Positions 39,257-49,986 of a DNA stretch of 64,000 nt are shown one piece after another. The stretch spans positions 9,114,001 through 9,178,000 of the forward strand of contig NZ_CP108046.1 in assembly GCF_041435115.1 (NCBI RefSeq), in the 5' to 3' direction. This stretch comes from Streptomyces sp. NBC_00289 (lineage in GTDB: Bacteria > Actinomycetota > Actinomycetes > Streptomycetales > Streptomycetaceae). The position numbers and the translations under genes were made by a program. The first letter of the stretch is position 1, and every line of letters starts with the position of its first letter. The notes beneath the pieces are model-generated. The model saw only the letters and a program-made list of their open reading frames with translations. It was not told the origin of the DNA and did not search any database.

Positions 39257-41311
39257 GTGGGACGCAACAAGCGCAGACGCCCAACAGGCGCACGACGAGC
39301 GAGCTTCGCAGCAGTGGCACTGATGCTGGGCGGCGGCGGTCTGGTGGCGGCGAACGTGTACGCCTCCGCCACCGAGGACGGTTCGGGGCCCGAGAGCTCC
39401 CCCGTCTCGGGGGCGGCCACGATCGACTGCCCGGACGTCGGCGATCAGCTGACCACCGTTCCGGACGAGGCGCGAGAAGAGGTCGACAAGGAACTCGCCC
39501 TGCTGGACGGGCAGATAGCCCAGGCCTATCAGCGGCTGCAGAATCCGGCGGAGGCGGGCGACAAGAACCGCGCCGACGTCGACAGCGGGATCATGAACCC
39601 GCTGAAGGAGGACCGGGCCGCGACGATCGAGCGGATCGCCGCCGCCATCGAGCGGGTCGGTGACCGTCCAGAGGGACTTGACGAGCTCGCTCCCTGCACG
39701 CTGCGCGAGTCCGAGGAGCAGTCGGGCGACGGCCAGGACGGCGGCGACGGCCAGGACGGCCAGGACCAGCAGCAGGGCGACGGCCAGGACCAGGGCGGGC
39801 AGCAGGCGGGCAACGGAGGTCAGGCGGGCAACGGCCCGGTCGCCGCCGACTACGCCGACATCACCTCCGTCCAGCCCAACGCACAGGCGCCGAGCGCCCA
39901 GTCGGACGGGTCGACCGGCACCTTCACCACCCAGTGCGGGGTGAACGAGAACGGCCTGTTCAACTCGGACAACGTGATCGTCGCCCCGGGCGTCGGCAAC
40001 GGTGCCCACCACTTCCACGACTACGTGGGCAACCAGGCCAACAGCGCCTTCGCCAGCGACGACGACCTGGCGAACGGTGACACGAGCTGCGAGGACGAGG
40101 GCGACAAGTCGACCTACTACTGGCCGGTGCTGCGCCTGCAGAACGGCACACAGGAGCAGGACGCCAACGCCCCGGGCGGCGGCACCGAGGGCAACGCGGG
40201 TGAGATCGTGACGCCCAAGGAGGTCACCCTCACCTTCGTGGGCAACCCGCGGAGCAAGGTCACGGCCATGCCGCGGCTCCTGCGCATCATCACCGGCGAC
40301 GCCAAGGCCTTCGTCAACGGCACGGCCAACGCCAACGCCTCGTGGAGCTGCACCGGGTTCGAGGACCGGCAGTTGAAGGACAAGTACCCGCTGTGCCCGC
40401 AGGGCAGTGACGTGGTCCGCACCTTCAAGTTCCAGAGCTGCTGGGACGGCCGCAACATCGACAGCGCCAACCACCGCACCCACGTGGCGTTCGCCCAGGC
40501 CGACGGCAGCTGCGGGGCCGGCTTCCAGGCCATTCCGCAGCTGGCGCAGCGCATCGTCTACGACGTCGACGCGCCGAGCCTCCAGGACGGCGGCCGAACC
40601 ACTCCGTTGTTCGCGGTGGACTCCTTCCCCGAGCAGCTGCACAAGCCCGTCACCGACCACGGCGACTTCATCAACGTCTTCGACGAGGACCTGATGGGTG
40701 AGCTGGTCGACTGCATCAACGAGGGCCGCGACTGCGGTGCCGGCGCGGCGGAGGAGCCCGGCGGCAACGGTGACGACCCCCAGGAGGAGCCGACGGCCAC
40801 CGCCGAGCCCCCGGCCGGTGGGGACGACGGGGCGGAGGACCCGGGTACCCCCGGCGGCGACGCGACCTCGCAGCCCCCGGCCGCGACGCCGACCTCCGGC
40901 GGCGACCAGGACAACGGCTCCGACGGGTCGGACGGGTCCGACAACGGCAACAACAACGGCGACAACGGCAACGACAACAACGACGACGGCAACGGCGGAT
41001 CCGACGACTCAGCGGGTTCCGGAGGTTCCGGCGCCGACGAACCGAAGGTCTACTCGACGTCGGCGTCCACCCACCGTGCCGAGGCCTCGGCGGACGACAC
41101 CTCGGACGACCTGGGCAGCAGCGGGGCGGACGCCTCCGCCGCCCCGTCGAACGGTGTCGGCGCGCAGGCCGCCGCCCCGCAGACGGAACCGCAGGCGAAC
41201 CGGGGCGGCCTCGCCGAGACCGGCACGCAGCTGTGGCCGGCGGCAGCCGGAGCGGTACTTCTCATCTGCGGTTTCCTGCTGCTGCGACGCACCAGGCGCG
41301 GCGGGATGTGA
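39257..41311 (+). CDS. DUF1996 surface protein with LAETG sortase signal
   Basis: 684 residues from GTG 39257 with AGGAG upstream. A signal peptide (about 1-40) is followed by a helical Glu/Asp region and a Gln/Gly/Asp linker. The DUF1996 domain (about 205-485) contains [15 protein letters not shown] and [10 protein letters not shown] long acidic Asn/Asp/Gly/Ser-rich stalk (about 500-590) leads to the sorting signal LAETG, a hydrophobic span and RRTRRGGM. LAxTG is the class E sortase motif of Streptomyces, so the protein should be linked to peptidoglycan. DUF1996 relatives occur in fungal wall-associated and bacterial secreted proteins; the biochemical role is unknown. A 46-bp palindrome follows. 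Confidence 0.92.
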   Translation: MGRNKRRRPTGARRASFAAVALMLGGGGLVAANVYASATEDGSGPESSPVSGAATIDCPDVGDQLTTVPDEAREEVDKELALLDGQIAQAYQRLQNPAEAGDKNRADVDSGIMNPLKEDRAATIERIAAAIERVGDRPEGLDELAPCTLRESEEQSGDGQDGGDGQDGQDQQQGDGQDQGGQQAGNGGQAGNGPVAADYADITSVQPNAQAPSAQSDGSTGTFTTQCGVNENGLFNSDNVIVAPGVGNGAHHFHDYVGNQANSAFASDDDLANGDTSCEDEGDKSTYYWPVLRLQNGTQEQDANAPGGGTEGNAGEIVTPKEVTLTFVGNPRSKVTAMPRLLRIITGDAKAFVNGTANANASWSCTGFEDRQLKDKYPLCPQGSDVVRTFKFQSCWDGRNIDSANHRTHVAFAQADGSCGAGFQAIPQLAQRIVYDVDAPSLQDGGRTTPLFAVDSFPEQLHKPVTDHGDFINVFDEDLMGELVDCINEGRDCGAGAAEEPGGNGDDPQEEPTATAEPPAGGDDGAEDPGTPGGDATSQPPAATPTSGGDQDNGSDGSDGSDNGNNNGDNGNDNNDDGNGGSDDSAGSGGSGADEPKVYSTSASTHRAEASADDTSDDLGSSGADASAAPSNGVGAQAAAPQTEPQANRGGLAETGTQLWPAAAGAVLLICGFLLLRRTRRGGM

Positions 41312-41323
41312 CACCTTCCCGGT

Positions 41324-41369
41324 AACGACCGGCGGCCGGCCCTGAGCTCAGGGCCGGCCGCCGGTCGTT
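41324..41369. terminator. 46-bp perfect palindrome after the DUF1996 gene
   Basis: The whole 46 bp equals its own reverse complement (23 bp each side, no loop bases). It begins AACGACCGGC and ends GCCGGTCGTT. By position it is a terminator; the exact symmetry could also cause cruciform extrusion. Confidence 0.75.
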
Positions 41370-41488
41370 CGTGTGTCCCGTGCGCGGGTGCGGACGGGCG
41401 CCGTCGGTTCACGCGAACGGCCCGTTCATCAGGACGTGACAGCGGGGTTGCGATGTGCTGGACGCATCGCCACCAAGGGAGTCGCCTC

Positions 41489-41698
41489 GTGTACGAGATG
41501 TGCGTAGGTCCGCAGACAGGAAGCGCCGAGCTGGTGTGGCACGTGGTGGCCCGGCAGGGAGCCGGCAGTCTCTGTGGGATCGAGCTGTCCGCACCGGTAC
41601 CGGGCGCTGCCGAGACGAACCGCCACTGTCTCCCCTGTATGACCCGCTTCCAGCAGCTCCTGGACGTCGCGGACAAGCACGGAGCGGACAAGCACTGA
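41489..41698 (+). CDS. Small hypothetical protein with Cys/His cluster
   Basis: 69 residues from GTG 41489, with AGGGAG upstream at suitable spacing. It contains one Cys near the start and later a Cys followed about 20 residues on by HCLPC. This may be a small zinc- or metal-binding site. No signal peptide is seen. I recall similar small Streptomyces proteins but assign no function. Confidence 0.6.
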   Translation: MYEMCVGPQTGSAELVWHVVARQGAGSLCGIELSAPVPGAAETNRHCLPCMTRFQQLLDVADKHGADKH

Positions 41699-41832
41699 GC
41701 GCTCCGCTGGAAGCGCCGCGACGCGCCGTGGAACGCCTGCGGCACCGTCGTGGTGGGCCGCGCAGTTCCCCGCGCCCCCGCGGGCGCTGCCGAACCCTGG
41801 TGGATGTCGCCCCGACCTGCTGAGGAGCCCTG

Positions 41833-43047
41833 ATGCCGTCACGCCCCGCACGACCCCGTCGTGCCCTGTCGCGCCCACGTCTGCGCACCGCGTTCCTCGG
41901 CGCGGCCGCCTGCATGGCGGTGCTGGCCCCGGCCGCCACGGGCACCGCGGCCGGCACCGCCGCCGACACCGCGTCCGGAGGCGCGGACGACCCGGTTCTG
42001 CAGCGGCAGATCGACCGCCTCGTGAGCGAGTCCGGCGGCCCTCCCGGAGTCATCGCCGTGCTCCGCAGCGACAGCCGGACCCGTGTCCTGCGCGCCGGGG
42101 TCTCCGACCTCGCGACGGGCCGGGCACCGCGCGCGGTGGACCACATGCGGATCGCGAGCACCGCCAAGGCCTTCAGCGGAGCGGTCGCCCTGAGCCTGGT
42201 CGGCCTCGGTGACCTGGACCTGGACGACGCGCTGCGGGAGCGTCTGCCCCGTCTGCCCGCCGCCTGGGGCTCGGTGACGCTGCGACAGCTGCTCAACCAC
42301 ACCAGCGGCCTGCCGGACTACACGAGTGACGCCGAGTTCCTCGCCGTGGTCACGGCCGACCCACGGCACCACTTCGACTCCCGCCGCCTGCTCGACTACG
42401 TGGCCGACGAACCGCTGCGGTTCACTCCGGGCAGCCGCTACGCGTACTCCAACTCCGACAACATCGCCGTCGCCCTGATGGCGGAGGCGGTCACCCGCAC
42501 CCCGTACGAACGACTCCTGGGCGAGCTGGTCTACCGGCCGCTGGGCCTGCGCGACACCAGCCTTCCGCAGGGCTACCGCATGCCGAAGCCCTACCTGCAC
42601 GGCTACGACATGAGTGATCCCGCGTCCCCGGAGGACATCAGCGAAGTCCTCAGCGCCTCCGGAGTGTGGGCGTCCGGCGGCATCGTCTCCACACCGGCCG
42701 ACATGACCCGGTTCGTGCGGGGCTACGCCGGAGGCGCGCTGTACGGCAACAGCGTGCTGCGGGAGCAGCGACGGTGGATCGCCGGCGCGTCCGAACCGGC
42801 CGGCCCGGGCGGCAACTCCGCGGGACTGGGCATCTTCCGCTACACCACGCGGTGCGGCGTCGTGCTCGGCCACACCGGCAACTTCCCCGGCTACACGCAG
42901 CTGGTGGCCGCGACCCCGGACGGCCGCCGCTCGCTCACGTTCTCCGTCACCCGTCAGATCAACGCGTCCGTCGACCCGGCCCGACTCGAGCGGCTGCGCG
43001 CCGTCCAGGAGAACTTCGTCTGTTCGCTGCTGCGTACGCCGCGCTGA
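41833..43047 (+). CDS. Secreted serine hydrolase of the class C beta-lactamase / DD-peptidase fold
   Basis: 404 residues with a signal peptide (about 1-45). The penicillin-recognising triad is clear: STAK (SxxK nucleophile Ser), YSN (YxN) in the middle, and HTG near the C-terminus. Wording such as LLNHTSGLPDYT and GHTGNFPGY is that of R61-type D-alanyl-D-alanine carboxypeptidases and related esterases. It acts outside the membrane, on cell-wall peptides or esters. The ATG follows GAGGAG. It converges on the fasciclin gene with a stem-loop between. Confidence 0.92.
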   Translation: MPSRPARPRRALSRPRLRTAFLGAAACMAVLAPAATGTAAGTAADTASGGADDPVLQRQIDRLVSESGGPPGVIAVLRSDSRTRVLRAGVSDLATGRAPRAVDHMRIASTAKAFSGAVALSLVGLGDLDLDDALRERLPRLPAAWGSVTLRQLLNHTSGLPDYTSDAEFLAVVTADPRHHFDSRRLLDYVADEPLRFTPGSRYAYSNSDNIAVALMAEAVTRTPYERLLGELVYRPLGLRDTSLPQGYRMPKPYLHGYDMSDPASPEDISEVLSASGVWASGGIVSTPADMTRFVRGYAGGALYGNSVLREQRRWIAGASEPAGPGGNSAGLGIFRYTTRCGVVLGHTGNFPGYTQLVAATPDGRRSLTFSVTRQINASVDPARLERLRAVQENFVCSLLRTPR

Positions 43048-43058
43048 CGCCGACTCCC

Positions 43059-43080
43059 GGGCGCCGGTCCCAAGGCGCCC
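43059..43080. terminator. Short stem-loop between convergent genes
   Basis: 7-bp perfect GC arms (43059-43065 and 43074-43080) with an 8-base loop lie between the serine hydrolase and fasciclin genes. Confidence 0.55.
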
Positions 43081-43105
43081 AGGAGCCTGGTTCGCGGGTC
43101 CCTGT

Positions 43106-43762
43106 TCAGCCGGCGGGCATCAGGACGGTGTCGATGATGTAGACGTTGGCGTTGGCGGTCCTGACGTTGCCGCAGACCACCTTGGCGGCGTCGTTGACGG
43201 TGTAGGACTCGCCGGAGCCCGCGGTGGTGAGCTTCGACTTCTCCAGCGTGTCGAAGGAGCCGTTCTCCAGGTCCGCCGGCGTGAGCTTCTCGCCCACCAC
43301 GTGGTAGGTGAGGATCTTGGTGAGTTGGGCCTTGTCGTTGAGGACCTTGTCGAGGGTGGTCTTCGGGATCTTGGCGAAGGCGTCGTTGGTCGGGGCGAAC
43401 ACCGTGATGTTCTCGGCGTTGTTGAGGGTGTCGACGAGACCGGCCTTCTTCACGGCCGTGACCAGCGTGGACAGGGCCGGGTTGTGGGACGCGGCGGTGG
43501 CGACCGGGTCCTTGGCCATGCCGTCGAAGGAACCGGCGCCGTCCTGCGGCACCGCCGAACAGGCGGGCCCGAACGGCTCGTCGGCCGTGGTGGCGTTGCT
43601 GCCGGAACCGGCCATGCTGTCGTCCGCGGCGGTCGCGGACGCCTTGGCGGAGGAGTCCGACGCGGCCGTGTCGCCGCTGTCGTCGGAGCAGGCGCTGAGG
43701 GCCAGCGGCAGTACGGCCGCGGCGGCCACGGTCAGGGCGACACGGCGGATGCGGGTGTTCAT
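43106..43762 (-). CDS. Fasciclin-domain lipoprotein
   Basis: 218 residues. The N-terminal signal ends in the lipobox LSAC, so the mature Cys (about residue 25) is lipid-modified. A Ser/Ala/Asp-rich linker leads to one fasciclin (FAS1) domain with ITVFAPTNDAFAKIP and TYHVVGEKL typical of the H1 and H2 regions. FAS1 lipoproteins act in adhesion or bind small hydrophobic ligands on the cell surface. ATG 43762 follows AGGAGA. An upstream in-frame ATG would add 66 basic residues before the signal and is rejected. Confidence 0.93.
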   Translation of the reverse strand: MNTRIRRVALTVAAAAVLPLALSACSDDSGDTAASDSSAKASATAADDSMAGSGSNATTADEPFGPACSAVPQDGAGSFDGMAKDPVATAASHNPALSTLVTAVKKAGLVDTLNNAENITVFAPTNDAFAKIPKTTLDKVLNDKAQLTKILTYHVVGEKLTPADLENGSFDTLEKSKLTTAGSGESYTVNDAAKVVCGNVRTANANVYIIDTVLMPAG

Positions 43763-44102
43763 GAGGGTTCTCCTGCTGAGGTCGGCGGCGAGCGCCGCAC
43801 GTACACGGGAAAGGGGGGAAAGCGGCCCGCAGTGGGAATTCCGAGCCGAGGAACGGATGAGGCCGACTGCGTCAAAACCCGCCCGGGCGTCGCTGCGCCC
43901 GGCAGGGCCGGCATGCGTCCCACCCGTCCGCTTTCGCGGTTTCTTCGCTTCGTCCGTCACGCCGGGAATCCGGTCCTGACGGTTGCCGGGATTGGTCGAG
44001 AACCCGATCGGGCGAAGTTTTTTCTCAGACCAATCCGCGTGTGAGTCCGCGTCGGATTACCCACTCGGCCGGATCACCGGCGGGCCGTACCTTTCCCATT
44101 GC
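43763..44102. other. 340-bp gap upstream of the fasciclin gene
   Basis: No gene is seen. It should carry the fasciclin promoter (minus strand) and the end of the acyltransferase transcript. A T-rich patch near 44019-44026 next to a CCCGATCGGG palindrome is the only visible element. No sigma hexamers could be assigned. Confidence 0.4.
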
Positions 44103-45242
44103 TCAGCGGGTCGGCGCCTCGCGCGGGTGCGTCGCGGGGAACGCCCAGCGCACCTCCGGTTCCACGGCGACGCGGAAGATCCGGCGTACGGCGGGAGTGC
44201 ACAGCGCCGTCACCACCGTGGCGGCGACGACGGTGACGGCGATCTCGCCGAACGGGCGGTGCAGCCAGGCGTGGTCCCACACACGCCAGTGACCGACGGC
44301 CTGGAGGACGAAGCCGTGCAGCAGGTAGCCGTACAGGGTCCCCGAGCCCAGAACGGTGAACCAGACGCGCCGGTTGGGCACCAGAGTGAGGAAACAGGTG
44401 ACGAGAACGACCGAGCAGCCGAAGAGGGCGAGCGTCATCGCGGGCCCCGTCCAGGGAGCCGCCCCGAGCTCCCGGGCGCTGTCCCGGTGGAAGAGCCAGG
44501 CGTAGTTCCCGCGCGGCACCGCCCAGTAGGCGAAGAGGCACGCGCACACGAGCACCGGCAGAGCAAGGGCGCGCACCTCGCGCCGGCGCAGCAGGCCGAA
44601 GTGCTCGGGCCGCAGACACAGGCCGAGCACGAAGTACGGCAGGAACTGCAGGACACGCTGCAGGTCGAGGTCCTCGCCGATGGCGGGCGACAGCGTGGCC
44701 AGCATCGCGACGCCCAGTGCCAGCGGCAACGGCCGGCGTACGGTGCGCCAGAACGGGGTGGTCAGCCGCCAGATGAACAGCGCCGCCAGGAACCAGGTCA
44801 GATACAGGGGTTCGAGCAGACTGATCGGTCGGTCCGGAGCGTTGTCGGTCCACCTGGTGAAGAGGGTGTAGGCGACCTCGAAGACGACGTAGGGCAGGGC
44901 CACGCCGGTCACCAGGCGCCGTATGCGCTGCGGGGCGGCGTCGAAGCTGCGGGAGAAGTAGCCGGAGAGGATGATGAACGCCGGCATGTGGATCGCGTAC
45001 ACCGTCATGTACAGCGCGGTGACGGTTCTGCTGTCCGAGCGCAGCGGTTCCCAGGAGTGGCCGACGGCCACGAGCACGATCGCCAGGTACTTCGCGTTGT
45101 CGAAGAACGCGTCGCGCTGACCCGTCCGCACGGCTTCCGGCGGGGCGGCGGCAGCGGTCCCGTCCCCGGCCGTGGCAGCGGGGAACGGCTTCCCGGCCTG
45201 CCGGATCCCGGGCTGCTCGTGCGTGGACCCGGTCGCCGTCAC
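44103..45242 (-). CDS. Acyltransferase 3 family membrane protein
   Basis: 379 residues with about ten membrane segments. The N-terminal cytoplasmic tail is Ala/Pro-rich. The family start DAFFDNAKYLAIVLVAVGHSWEPL contains the conserved His of VxxHS. Further segments such as MPAFIILSGYFS and GYLLHGFVLQ fit the OafA/fucose O-acetylase-like branch. It probably O-acylates a surface polysaccharide or lipid-linked sugar; the substrate is unknown. The start is GTG with GGAG upstream. Confidence 0.9.
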   Translation of the reverse strand: MTATGSTHEQPGIRQAGKPFPAATAGDGTAAAAPPEAVRTGQRDAFFDNAKYLAIVLVAVGHSWEPLRSDSRTVTALYMTVYAIHMPAFIILSGYFSRSFDAAPQRIRRLVTGVALPYVVFEVAYTLFTRWTDNAPDRPISLLEPLYLTWFLAALFIWRLTTPFWRTVRRPLPLALGVAMLATLSPAIGEDLDLQRVLQFLPYFVLGLCLRPEHFGLLRRREVRALALPVLVCACLFAYWAVPRGNYAWLFHRDSARELGAAPWTGPAMTLALFGCSVVLVTCFLTLVPNRRVWFTVLGSGTLYGYLLHGFVLQAVGHWRVWDHAWLHRPFGEIAVTVVAATVVTALCTPAVRRIFRVAVEPEVRWAFPATHPREAPTR

Positions 45243-45603
45243 CGCAGGTGCTCCGACCGGTGAGGGTGGCGCGCTCCGACGTCGACGTGTCCGGGGCGCC
45301 TCGTGGCGGGATCACTGTGCGGCATCCCCGTCGCCTGACCACTTCCGTGCCGCGCAAACCTGCGCCGGCCCTCGAAAGATCCAGAAGGTGCGCCGAACGC
45401 CGACCACGGGCTTCGCATTTTCGTCAGGCCGCGGTGAACCGCGTGGGGTACGCCACCGCTTTGGCCCCTTCTGTGTCAACGTCCCACGTCGACGCGGGAT
45501 TTGTCCGCCATTTCCGTGGCGGCGGGCTGTGTTCCTCGTCGACCTCTGGGCATTCGGATCTCACCGCGTCGGAAAGACGACACCACTCGGGAAAGAGGAA
45601 TCC
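45243..45603. other. 361-bp divergent gap
   Basis: It lies between the acyltransferase gene and the 58-aa membrane protein gene. Promoters for both must lie here. GGGTAC at 45446-45451 resembles a stress-sigma -10, but no matching -35 is found at the right distance. No gene is seen. Confidence 0.4.
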
Positions 45604-45780
45604 ATGCTCGGCATCATCGCGGCGGTCCTGTTCTTCATAGCGTTCCTGATCAATGCGGCGGACATCTCGACCAACGACACCTTCACCTCGACCAACTTCA
45701 TGCTGATCGGGCTCACACTGCTGGCCCTGCACGTCGCGGGTATCGGGAGTGCCTGGGCCGGCCGCAGCCGTAGAAGGTGA
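45604..45780 (+). CDS. Small two-helix membrane protein
   Basis: 58 residues from ATG 45604 with AGAGGA upstream. Two hydrophobic segments (about 3-18 and 33-50) are joined by an Asp/Thr/Ser-rich loop (ADISTNDTFTSTN), with a basic tail RSRRR. Similar short membrane proteins are common in Streptomyces and have no assigned role. A 20-bp stem terminator follows at 45847. Confidence 0.75.
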   Translation: MLGIIAAVLFFIAFLINAADISTNDTFTSTNFMLIGLTLLALHVAGIGSAWAGRSRRR

Positions 45781-45846
45781 CGTCCGGCGCCCGGATGCCG
45801 AGGAGTCGAGGTGTCCGGCCGGAGCGGATGGCGGGCGACGGAAGAT

Positions 45847-45893
45847 GTCGGCCGGCCGGGATCCCTTCCCCCGAGGGATCCCGGCCGGCCGAC
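45847..45893 (+). terminator. Terminator with 20-bp perfect stem
   Basis: The arms are 45847-45866 and 45874-45893 with a 7-base loop, 66 bp after the 58-aa gene and before the DUF4383 gene. Confidence 0.85.
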
Positions 45894-46032
45894 GTCGGCT
45901 GGGGCGTGACGCGGATTCCGCGTCCGAAGTGAAACCAAATGCCCCATGTATGGCGAACAGTGGGCAGGGTGGCCGATGCGGAGTGCCGCCCGGAGGGACG
46001 CGGTGACGTGCCCCCACCCCGAAAGGACCGCC

Positions 46033-46629
46033 ATGCAACTCAGTGACGAGCTTCCCGTCGATCACAAGCTGGCCGCCGTCTACCGTTACGGCGCCGCACT
46101 CTGCGGACTCATCCTGCTGGCCTTCGGCAGCCTCGGGTTCGCCGACCGCCTGAGCCCGTTCGCCACGGACGGGCAGCACCTCGCGGGCATGTCGACCAAC
46201 GGTGTCCTCAGTCTCGTCTCCGTCGTCGTCGGCCTCGCACTGATCGGTGGGGCGCTCGTCGGTGGAAACTTCGCGTCGACGCTCAACATGGTCGTCGGAA
46301 CGCTGTTCCTGCTGAGCGGGTTCGCCCACATCTTCATCCTCGACCGGCCCGCCAACGTCCTCGACTTCGGCATGACCAACGTGATGTTCAGCTTCGTCAT
46401 GGGGCTGGTCGTGCTCACCTTCGGCATGTACGGGCGCGTCTCCAGCAAGCTGTCGCACGACAACCCGTACTGGCGTCGTCGTCACGCCCGCGAGGCGGCC
46501 CGCGAATCCCTCGCCGCGCGCCGCCGCCCCGCCCGCCCCGGCACGGCGCTCCCCACCGGTCGGGGTGGCACCGCCCTGGATCTCGCGGACCCGGCGCCGA
46601 CCCCCACCCAGGTGCAGCGCGAAGGGTGA
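46033..46629 (+). CDS. DUF4383 membrane protein
   Basis: 198 residues with four hydrophobic segments (about 15-35, 55-78, 83-103, 112-135) and a long basic cytoplasmic tail (HARE...RRRPARPG). Motifs LLSGFAHIF and ANVLDFGMTN match the DUF4383 family of actinobacterial membrane proteins with unknown function. ATG 46033 follows GAAAGGA. It is convergent with the MpaB-like gene, with only 7 bp between stop codons. Confidence 0.87.
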   Translation: MQLSDELPVDHKLAAVYRYGAALCGLILLAFGSLGFADRLSPFATDGQHLAGMSTNGVLSLVSVVVGLALIGGALVGGNFASTLNMVVGTLFLLSGFAHIFILDRPANVLDFGMTNVMFSFVMGLVVLTFGMYGRVSSKLSHDNPYWRRRHAREAARESLAARRRPARPGTALPTGRGGTALDLADPAPTPTQVQREG

Positions 46630-46636
46630 GGCGCGG

Positions 46637-47524
46637 TCATTCCGACGGCGGGGACGGAGCGGGGCGCGAGGGTGCCATCGCCCAGCGCACCACCGAGGTG
46701 ATGAGCCCGCCCAGCGGCCGTACGCACACCTCGTCGACCACCGGCAGCCGCGGCAGCCGGAGCTCGCGTGCGGCCCAGGAGGGCAGCAGGGAAACGGCGT
46801 TCGCGGCGAGCACGCCGTACGGGAGCCGTACGGCCAGCGGAACGGGCGGTTCGAGCAGCAGGAAGCGTGCGGCGGCCCGCGACTGGGCGGTTGCCCGCAG
46901 CTCGGACCGGTACGCGTTCAGCCGCCGGGTGAGCTCGGCCCGGTCGGTGGGCGGATCGACGACACCCAGGGCGGCGGCGACCCGCGCGGTGTCGGCGACG
47001 TACCCGTCGCAGGCGTCCTCGGACAGCGGATGTGCCCCGTAGCGCTGGTGGGCCCGGAGGAAGCTGTCGGTCTCCGCGACGTGGACCCAGCCGAGCAGGT
47101 GCGGATCGGCGGCGTGGTACGGCTCGCCCTCGACGGTCGTGCCGCGCACGCGTTCGTGGACCGCGCGGACCCGGTCGCAGGCCTCCTGCGCGTCCTCGGC
47201 GGTTCCGTACGTCGTCATCGCGAGGAAGGTGCTCGTGCGCTGGAGCCGCCCCCAGGGGTCCCCGCGGTAGCCCGAGTGGGCGGCCACGGCGGCCATCGCG
47301 AGCGGGTGCAGTGACTGGAACAGCAGCGCGGACAGCCCTCCGATGAACATCGAGGCGTCACCGTGCACCGTGCGGATGGGGCGCTCGGGGCCGAACCAGC
47401 GCGGTCCCGGCGTGCCGTGGATACGGGCGCGGTTTCTGGGGCCGTCCGGCCCGGCGACACGGGCGAAGAGGCCCTTGCCCAACTGCTCCCGCAGATCTGG
47501 GGTGAGGGTTCCGAGGAGTCTCAT
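46637..47524 (-). CDS. Oxygenase MpaB family protein (DUF2236)
   Basis: 295 residues. The family pattern is visible: ASMFIGGLSALLFQSLHPLAMAAVAAHS near the N-terminus (LxQxxHP), RTSTFLAMTTYGT, then WVHVAETDSFLRAHQRYG. DUF2236 proteins are thought to be heme-dependent oxygenases related to latex-clearing and mycophenolic-acid MpaB enzymes. The His residues in SLHPLA and GWVH are candidate ligands. The substrate is unknown. The ATG follows AGGAGG. Confidence 0.87.
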   Translation of the reverse strand: MRLLGTLTPDLREQLGKGLFARVAGPDGPRNRARIHGTPGPRWFGPERPIRTVHGDASMFIGGLSALLFQSLHPLAMAAVAAHSGYRGDPWGRLQRTSTFLAMTTYGTAEDAQEACDRVRAVHERVRGTTVEGEPYHAADPHLLGWVHVAETDSFLRAHQRYGAHPLSEDACDGYVADTARVAAALGVVDPPTDRAELTRRLNAYRSELRATAQSRAAARFLLLEPPVPLAVRLPYGVLAANAVSLLPSWAARELRLPRLPVVDEVCVRPLGGLITSVVRWAMAPSRPAPSPPSE

Positions 47525-47793
47525 CGGTGGGTCCTCCTGCCGGCGGATGGGCGGCGGGCTCGGTCCGCGTGCCGGGGCCGACGGGGGTCGCCGCCATCAG
47601 GTGTTCGGCCGCTCGCGGGTCTTCGGATGCGATCTCCCGGGGTCGAACCCGCCGCGGGGCGTCCGTCAGTCATATAGCTGGAATGGTGGAAAAAGCCTAT
47701 ATTGTCCCCACCTCTGCCGGGTCACGCGGTGCGGTCCGCGCCGCGCTTCCGAGCTGCCCGAACGGGCGGCGCAGCCGATCGGTGGATTTCGTG
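47525..47793 (+). promoter_or_regulatory. Upstream region of the WhiB gene, AT-rich patch
   Basis: 269 bp between divergent genes. An AT-rich patch at 47668-47706 contains CATATAGC and CTATATTG, rare in this GC-rich DNA, and probably marks promoter -10 regions. No clear -35 is seen. Confidence 0.35.
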
Positions 47794-48054
47794 ATGAACA
47801 TTTTTCGTGGCCATTGGCGCGAGCTGGCAGCCTGTCGTTCCGAGGACCCCGAGCTCTTCTTCCCGCTGGGTGAGGTCGGCCTGTCCCGGACGCAGATCGA
47901 ACGGGCCCGCGCGGTCTGCCACCGCTGCCCGGTGATGACCGCCTGCGGCAGCTGGGCGCTGCGCAACGGCGAGAGCCATGGTGTCTGGGGCGGCATGACG
48001 GCGGCCGAACGCCGGGCTCTGCGCCTGCCCCGGTTCACCGGAGGCCAACGGTGA
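47794..48054 (+). CDS. WhiB-family iron-sulfur transcription factor
   Basis: 86 residues. The four cluster ligands Cys14, Cys42, Cys45 and Cys51 give C-x27-C-x2-C-x5-C. The turn GVWGG (64-68) and a basic tail RRALRLPRF follow as in the family. Wbl proteins carry a [4Fe-4S] cluster, sense redox or NO and bind the principal sigma factor. I cannot say which Wbl this is. The start is ATG 47794; an immediately preceding GTG is equally possible. It lies 111 bp upstream of phosphoglucomutase on the same strand. Confidence 0.92.
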   Translation: MNIFRGHWRELAACRSEDPELFFPLGEVGLSRTQIERARAVCHRCPVMTACGSWALRNGESHGVWGGMTAAERRALRLPRFTGGQR

Positions 48055-48165
48055 GGGAGCGCGCGGACCCAGGCCTTCCGCGGCCGCGTGGTCGCGTGGT
48101 CGCGTCGGGCGGGCGGGACGGGGAAAGATGGGACCGTAAGTCAACCGACGTGGAGGAGCGGGCAC

Positions 48166-49806
<1,641 letters not shown>

Positions 49807-49813
49807 CCGGGAC

Positions 49814-49842
49814 TCCCGGGCCGCTCCGGCGGCGGCCCGGGA
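49814..49842 (+). terminator. Stem-loop terminator after pgm
   Basis: The 11-bp perfect arms are 49814-49824 and 49832-49842 with a 7-base loop, beginning 8 bp after the stop codon. Confidence 0.75.
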
Positions 49843-49986
49843 CCGCACCGGCGACGGGAACGCCCGGTGGACCACCCCGGACGACGGCCCGGCCCCGCGA
49901 GCCGCGCGCTGAACCGGCCGAGACGGGGTAGAGGGACGGCGATCAGCCCACGCGCGTGAGCGCACCCGCCCGAAAGGCAGCCGAGG

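Noticed and set aside
45446..45451. GGGTAC as a stress-sigma (SigB-type) -10 box
   Set aside because: No GTTT-like -35 lies 14-16 bp upstream, and the site is about 150 bp from the next start codon.
45248..45640. 130-codon plus-strand frame overlapping the start of the 58-aa membrane protein gene
   Set aside because: Arg/Ser-rich shadow with no ribosome site; the overlapping short gene has a good site and two membrane helices.
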